Origin: an uncultured Spirochaetaceae bacterium
GTDB lineage: Bacteria > Spirochaetota > Spirochaetia > SZUA-6 > Bin103
Direction of reading: 5' to 3'
Assembly: GCA_913043885.1 (NCBI GenBank)
Contig: CAJWOB010000100.1
Coordinates: 1-8,093, forward strand
Length of the DNA: 8,093 bases
Part shown: positions 5,742 through 8,093 of the stretch, in pieces
How the letters are laid out: each line of letters begins with the position of its first letter
Position numbering within the stretch: position 1 is the first letter of the stretch
Made by a program: the position numbers and the translations under genes
The notes under the pieces: generated by a model
Database searches by the model: none
What the model was told of the DNA's origin: nothing
What the model saw: only the letters and a program-made list of their open reading frames with translations

Positions 5742-7013
5742 TCAGGCGGCGCGGTTTTCGGCGTCTTCATTCACTTCGACACCGTCGTTGAATTTAATTC
5801 CTTCGATGACTTTTGGCAACTGGTTTCTGCCCTTGAGACGCAGCCATTTCCTTGATGCGGCCTGAATGAGGGTAAAAACCATCAGCTTTGCGGTCTTTTG
5901 GGACAACGCGCCTTTGGTGCGCGCCGTTCGGTGCCGAACCGTCGCAAAGACGCTTTCAATGGGATTCGACGTACGTAAATGGCCCCAATGTTCGGCTGGA
6001 AAATCGAAGAATGCCAGCATCGCCTCTTTGTCCTTGGTCAGGCAGGCAACGCCCTTTTCGTATTTGACGCCATATTTTTCAGAGAAAACTGTCAGCGCCG
6101 CTTCGGCTTCTCTGCGCGTTTCGGCGTGCTGAATATCGTCCAGATCTGATTTCACCGCCGGGGCCATCTTCTTGGGAAAATAGTTCAACACATTCTTCAC
6201 CTTATGCACCCAACACCGTTGGTGCTTTGTGCTTGGAAACGCCCTGTCCAGCGCGTTCCAAAACCCCATGGCGCCATCACCGACCGCAATTTCCGGCGGA
6301 ATGGACAACCCGCGACCTTTGATGTCGCTCAGCAACTCATGCCAGCTCTGTGCGCTCTCCCGCAGACCGACCTGAAAGCCGAGCAGTTCTTTCTTGCCCT
6401 CCGGTGTCGCGCCAATGATCACCAGCATACATTCGGCGTTTTCCTCCATCCGGGCCTGAAGATAAACGCCGTCCGCCCAGATGTAGACATAGTGACGGGT
6501 AGACAGATCGCGCCGAAGCCAAGTGTCATATTGTGCCTGCCATCCAGTCGTCAGGCGCGATATGACGCTTGGTGAAAGGTTCGGCGCATCGGGTCCCATA
6601 ATGGCTGACAGCGCGTCTTGGAAATCACCTGTCGAAATGCCCTTCAGATAAAGCACCGGCAGTAACGCATCCAAGCTCACCGAGCGGCGCGCCCATTTAG
6701 GGAGTATGTTTGACGTAAAGCGGATCTTTTCTGCCGGATCGGGCGCTACCATCCGGTCGCGCACCTTGGGGCGCTGCACATCCAAAGCACCAATACCTGT
6801 CATGATCTGCCGTTCAGGGCCAAATCCGTGCCGCACAATCCGCTGGCGGCCATCCTCCAGCTGCTCATCAGCAAAACTGGCGACAAAGGCATCAGCTTCG
6901 GCTTTCAACGCTTCCGCAAGCATCCGGCGCGCGCCTTCACGCGCAAGCTCCGTCAGAGGATCTGCGATCGTTTCTGATTGGCGAAAAGGCAGGATCGTTG
7001 TATCGTTCTTCAT
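5742..7013 (-). CDS. IS256-family DDE transposase
   Basis: Mutator-like transposase of 423 residues, full length for the family, which moves the element by a copy-out DDE mechanism. The catalytic triad is D181 (IWADGVYLQAR), D246 (EIAVGDGAMGF) and E353 (SNPIESVFATVRHRT), with the family's conserved C/H signature HQRCWVHK at 264-271. ATG 7013 was chosen because AGGAG stands about 10 bases upstream. A start at 7061 would add 16 residues from the non-coding end of the element. The stop is 10 bases inside the left inverted repeat. The gene appears intact and the element potentially active. Confidence 0.95.
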   Translation of the reverse strand: MKNDTTILPFRQSETIADPLTELAREGARRMLAEALKAEADAFVASFADEQLEDGRQRIVRHGFGPERQIMTGIGALDVQRPKVRDRMVAPDPAEKIRFTSNILPKWARRSVSLDALLPVLYLKGISTGDFQDALSAIMGPDAPNLSPSVISRLTTGWQAQYDTWLRRDLSTRHYVYIWADGVYLQARMEENAECMLVIIGATPEGKKELLGFQVGLRESAQSWHELLSDIKGRGLSIPPEIAVGDGAMGFWNALDRAFPSTKHQRCWVHKVKNVLNYFPKKMAPAVKSDLDDIQHAETRREAEAALTVFSEKYGVKYEKGVACLTKDKEAMLAFFDFPAEHWGHLRTSNPIESVFATVRHRTARTKGALSQKTAKLMVFTLIQAASRKWLRLKGRNQLPKVIEGIKFNDGVEVNEDAENRAA

Positions 7014-7087
7014 AGGCGTATCGCTCCTTGTGGGGGGATGGCTGGCTTGATCACCTGCCACGATACGCCGCCTTTCAAATCACGCCA

Positions 7088-7110
7088 TCACCCAAATTCA
7101 CGCATAGCTC
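7088..7110. repeat. IS256 right terminal inverted repeat
   Basis: The reverse complement reads GAGCTATG-CG-TGAATTTGGGTGA, the partner of the left repeat at 5710-5732. It is followed directly by the second copy of the 9-bp target duplication. Confidence 0.92.
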
Positions 7111-7119
7111 CTTGTCGTT
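7111..7119. repeat. IS256 target site duplication, right copy
   Basis: CTTGTCGTT, identical to 5701-5709. Removing the element plus one copy joins 7120 onward directly to 5709 and restores the pre-insertion sequence. Confidence 0.93.
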
Positions 7120-7134
7120 CTCCTGCGGCTCACT

Positions 7135-7170
7135 GCACTGCTGTGTGCTCGTGCACTGCTGTGTGCTGAT
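7135..7170. repeat. Tandem 18-bp direct repeat
   Basis: GCACTGCTGTGTGCT occurs at 7135-7149 and 7153-7167, giving an 18-bp unit repeated twice (the final three bases differ: CGT versus GAT). On the minus strand it encodes STQQCT-STQQCS, inside the stub upstream of the oxidase gene. It marks the point where resemblance to PhyH proteins ends, consistent with slippage or a repaired deletion. Confidence 0.75.
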
Positions 7171-7334
7171 GATCACACCGCCGTCTTCGTCGATGATGCG
7201 CTTGACGATCTCAGGTGCTGTGCCAGCGGGTACTTCTCTGATTTTTGCAGGGGCTTGGATTTCAGTCGCGAGCATGATGTTCTCCGGTCGGTAGAAACTG
7301 TATGTGCTCCTGGTGTCCCGCGGAGCATGACCAG

Positions 7335-7364
7335 ATCATACCTGAATTCAACACATAAGTGCAA
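7335..7364 (-). promoter_or_regulatory. Candidate hybrid promoter at the end of the IS30 remnant
   Basis: On the minus strand TTGCAC (7364-7359) and TATGAT (7340-7335) are separated by 18 bases, close to the sigma70 consensus. The -35 is inside the 3' end of the IS30 transposase gene and the -10 just outside the element. It points at the PhyH-like stub starting about 60 bases downstream and, before IS256 inserted, at the oxidase-Rid operon. Not experimentally supported. Confidence 0.45.
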
Positions 7365-7560
7365 CGCTCACCCCTGTATGCACTTCGTACGGCGTCTTCC
7401 AGCCCAAGCGCTTGCGCGGGCGTAGATTGATCCTCGCTACTGTCCGATTGACGGCTTCGACGGTCAGCTTGCTGAAGTCGCTGCCCTTGGGGAAATACTG
7501 GCGGAGCAGACCGTTGGTGTTTTCATTGGTGCCACGTTGCCAGGATGAATAGGGGTCTGC
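7343..7560 (-). mobile_element. IS30-family element remnant (3' end only)
   Basis: This contains the last part of an IS30 transposase gene and the presumed terminal inverted repeat, which begins near GAATTCAACACATAAG (7343-7358) and overlaps the transposase stop. The rest of the element is missing. Its sequence stops near 7557-7563, where an oppositely oriented IS1595-type gene starts. With no second end or target duplication, the outer border is approximate. Confidence 0.7.
7348..7560 (-). pseudogene. IS30-family transposase, C-terminal fragment
   Basis: About 70 residues, from DPYSSWQRGTNENTNGLLRQ through FPKGSDFSKLT, NLRPRKRLGWKTPYEV and the stop at 7348-7350, match the C terminus of IS30 transposases. 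The Glu in GTNENTNG is the last member of the DDE triad; the two Asp residues and the DNA-binding N terminus are lost. Codons before about 7560 read as a shadow of the adjoining IS1595 gene. It is non-functional as a transposase. Confidence 0.85.
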
Positions 7561-7994
7561 GGTTACGCCGCATTGACCGAGACGCCGCCACCCACGTAAT
7601 CCCCTTTGTGCAGGAGGTGGTCGAGCCTGGAGCCCAGGTACGCACGGATGGTTCGGCGGCATACCGCGCTCTGGGAGAACTGGGTTACACCCACCAGCGC
7701 ACCGTCATGCTCGGCTCAGGCGTACCTGCCCATGTCTCCATGGCGGGAGTGCACCGGGTCGCCTCACTGGTACAGCGCTGGGTGCTGGGAACACATCATG
7801 GCTCTGTACAGCCAGACCACCTGGACGCCTATCTCGATGAATTCGTGTTCCGTTTCAACCGGCGCACATCCAGCTCACGCGGGATGCTGTTTTACCGCTT
7901 GCTGCAGCAAGCGGTGGTTACGCCGCCAGTGACGTATGGGGATGTCGTGAGCAAGAACACCGGGGAGAGCCAATCGGATACCATTGCTGGATGA
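7561..7994 (+). pseudogene. IS1595-family (ISXO2-like) transposase, C-terminal fragment
   Basis: About 145 residues of the C-terminal half of an ISXO2-type DDE transposase. Visible family motifs are HVIPFVQEVVEPGAQVRTDG (with the second catalytic Asp in RTDG), VHRVASLVQRWVLGTHHGSV, HLDAYLDEFVFRFNRRTSS and GMLFYRLLQQAV. The first catalytic Asp and the N-terminal domain are missing, replaced at about 7560 by the opposite-strand IS30 remnant. ATG 7545 lies in IS30-derived sequence and is probably not a native start. The product would be inactive. Confidence 0.85.
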
Positions 7995-8009
7995 AATCAC
8001 AGTATCAAT

Positions 8010-8037
8010 GGGGCTGCTGGAGCTAAATAGATACCCC
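8010..8037. repeat. Presumed right terminal repeat of the IS1595 element
   Basis: A 28-bp segment that begins GGGGCTGCTGG and ends AAATAGATACCCC, 16 bases after the transposase stop. GGGG...CCCC termini fit ISXO2-group ends as I remember them. The partner end is missing, so this is provisional. Confidence 0.5.
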
Positions 8038-8056
8038 TTGCATTTGTACAGTATTC

Positions 8057-8093
8057 ATGTCAGCCACTTCCAAGCCCAAGCTCTACAACCCAC
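8057..8093 (+). CDS. Start of a second IS91-family transposase gene (3' end outside window)
   Basis: ATG at 8057 opens a frame encoding MSATSKPKLYNP before the window ends. This matches the N terminus I remember for the same IS91 subgroup as the transposase at the window's left edge, which lacks exactly this part. The orientation is the same. No clear ribosome binding site is visible. Only about 19 bases separate the ATG from the presumed IS1595 end, so the native upstream region and terIS of this copy have probably been displaced. The assignment rests on 12 residues. Confidence 0.6.
   Translation, partial: MSATSKPKLYNP

Larger units (their letters stand above)
5710..7110 (-). mobile_element. 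Complete IS256-family insertion sequence (1401 bp)
   Basis: An intact element with terminal inverted repeats, one transposase gene filling nearly the whole length, and a perfect 9-bp target duplication on both sides. GC content is visibly lower than in the flanking oxidase operon, and the protein resembles alphaproteobacterial IS256 members. It is inserted 21 bp upstream of the amine oxidase ATG, with its transposase reading in the same direction as the oxidase. Transcription leaving the element could therefore run into the oxidase gene. The intact duplication and gene suggest a recent insertion. Confidence 0.95.
7075..7275 (-). pseudogene. N-terminal stub of a phytanoyl-CoA dioxygenase-like protein, cut by IS256
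   Basis: A 66-codon frame of which the last 11 codons are the IS256 end. ATG 7275 has a good GGAGAA ribosome binding site about 7 bases upstream, so the start looks genuine. The segment PAGTAPEIVKRIIDEDGGVII resembles the N terminus of phytanoyl-CoA dioxygenase (PhyH)-type Fe(II)/2-oxoglutarate oxygenases, but nothing after GGVII does. The next residues (STQQCTSTQQCS) come from an 18-bp tandem repeat, which suggests a deletion junction. Without IS256, 55 codons from 7275 run in frame through QERA into the oxidase ATG. The PhyH assignment rests on about 30 residues. It could instead be a leader peptide. Confidence 0.5.
7561..8037 (+). mobile_element. IS1595-family element remnant (right end)
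   Basis: The 3' part of the transposase gene plus about 43 bases to the presumed right terminal repeat ending in GATACCCC at 8034-8037. The left end has been lost at the junction with the IS30 remnant, so no target duplication can be checked. Confidence 0.65.

Noticed and set aside
4405..5865. A 486-codon open frame on the plus strand
   Set aside because: It is antisense to the amine oxidase, has Arg/Val/Asp-rich composition with no recognisable domain, and extends into the IS256 element. It is a shadow of high-GC codon use on the other strand.
7014..7061. IS256 transposase start at 7061
   Set aside because: It would begin in the non-coding end of the element. The internal ATG at 7013 has a clear AGGAG and fits the family N terminus.
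1..8093. CRISPR arrays, tRNA or rRNA genes, phage or toxin-antitoxin systems
   Set aside because: No spaced repeat series, cloverleaf or rRNA-like sequence, and no matching protein families were seen. Every block is accounted for by the IS elements and the amine module.

Overview
The window is an IS-rich accessory region, best read as part of a catabolic plasmid or genomic island. It holds one small amine-catabolism module, all on the minus strand, embedded in relics and copies of four transposable-element families (IS91, IS256, IS30, IS1595). The catabolic block (about 1611-5700) is very GC-rich. Its closest remembered match is an actinobacterial protein: cyclohexylamine oxidase of a Brevibacterium-type organism. 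The IS256 copy has visibly lower GC, and the IS91, IS256 and IS30 proteins look proteobacterial. The host cannot be named from this window. The mosaic fits a proteobacterium or actinobacterium from a polluted or wastewater setting that acquired the module by transfer.

Layout. 1-1610: the 3' part of an IS91-family (HUH, rolling-circle) element, with most of its transposase on the plus strand and an oriIS-like terminus at 1592-1610. That terminus abuts, and has cut off, the C-terminal end of an APC-family permease gene (1532-2947, minus). Then, all on the minus strand: an Lrp/AsnC-type regulator (3102-3677), a Rid-family protein (3839-4279), and a flavin amine oxidase closely resembling cyclohexylamine oxidase (4276-5688). 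The oxidase and Rid genes overlap by 4 bases (ATGA) and form an operon. 5710-7110: a complete IS256-family element, 1401 bp, with 23-bp terminal inverted repeats and a perfect 9-bp target duplication, inserted 21 bp upstream of the oxidase start codon. 7111-7275: a 55-codon stub that resembles the N terminus of a phytanoyl-CoA dioxygenase-like protein. Before the IS256 insertion it was in frame with the oxidase gene. 7335-7364: a possible hybrid promoter whose -35 lies in the end of an IS30 remnant (about 7343-7560, minus). That remnant is fused head-on to the 3' part of an IS1595-family element (about 7561-8037, plus). At 8057 a second IS91-type transposase gene begins and runs off the window, in the same orientation as the first.

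Likely working model (inference): the permease imports an alicyclic or primary amine; the oxidase converts it to imine/ketone, ammonia and H2O2; the Rid protein may help clear the reactive imine; the Lrp/AsnC protein senses the amine or a related amino acid. Mobile elements have reshaped the module. The permease lacks its last membrane segment, the oxidase has been separated from its probable upstream promoter, and two directly repeated IS91 copies bracket the block and could move it by rolling-circle readthrough.
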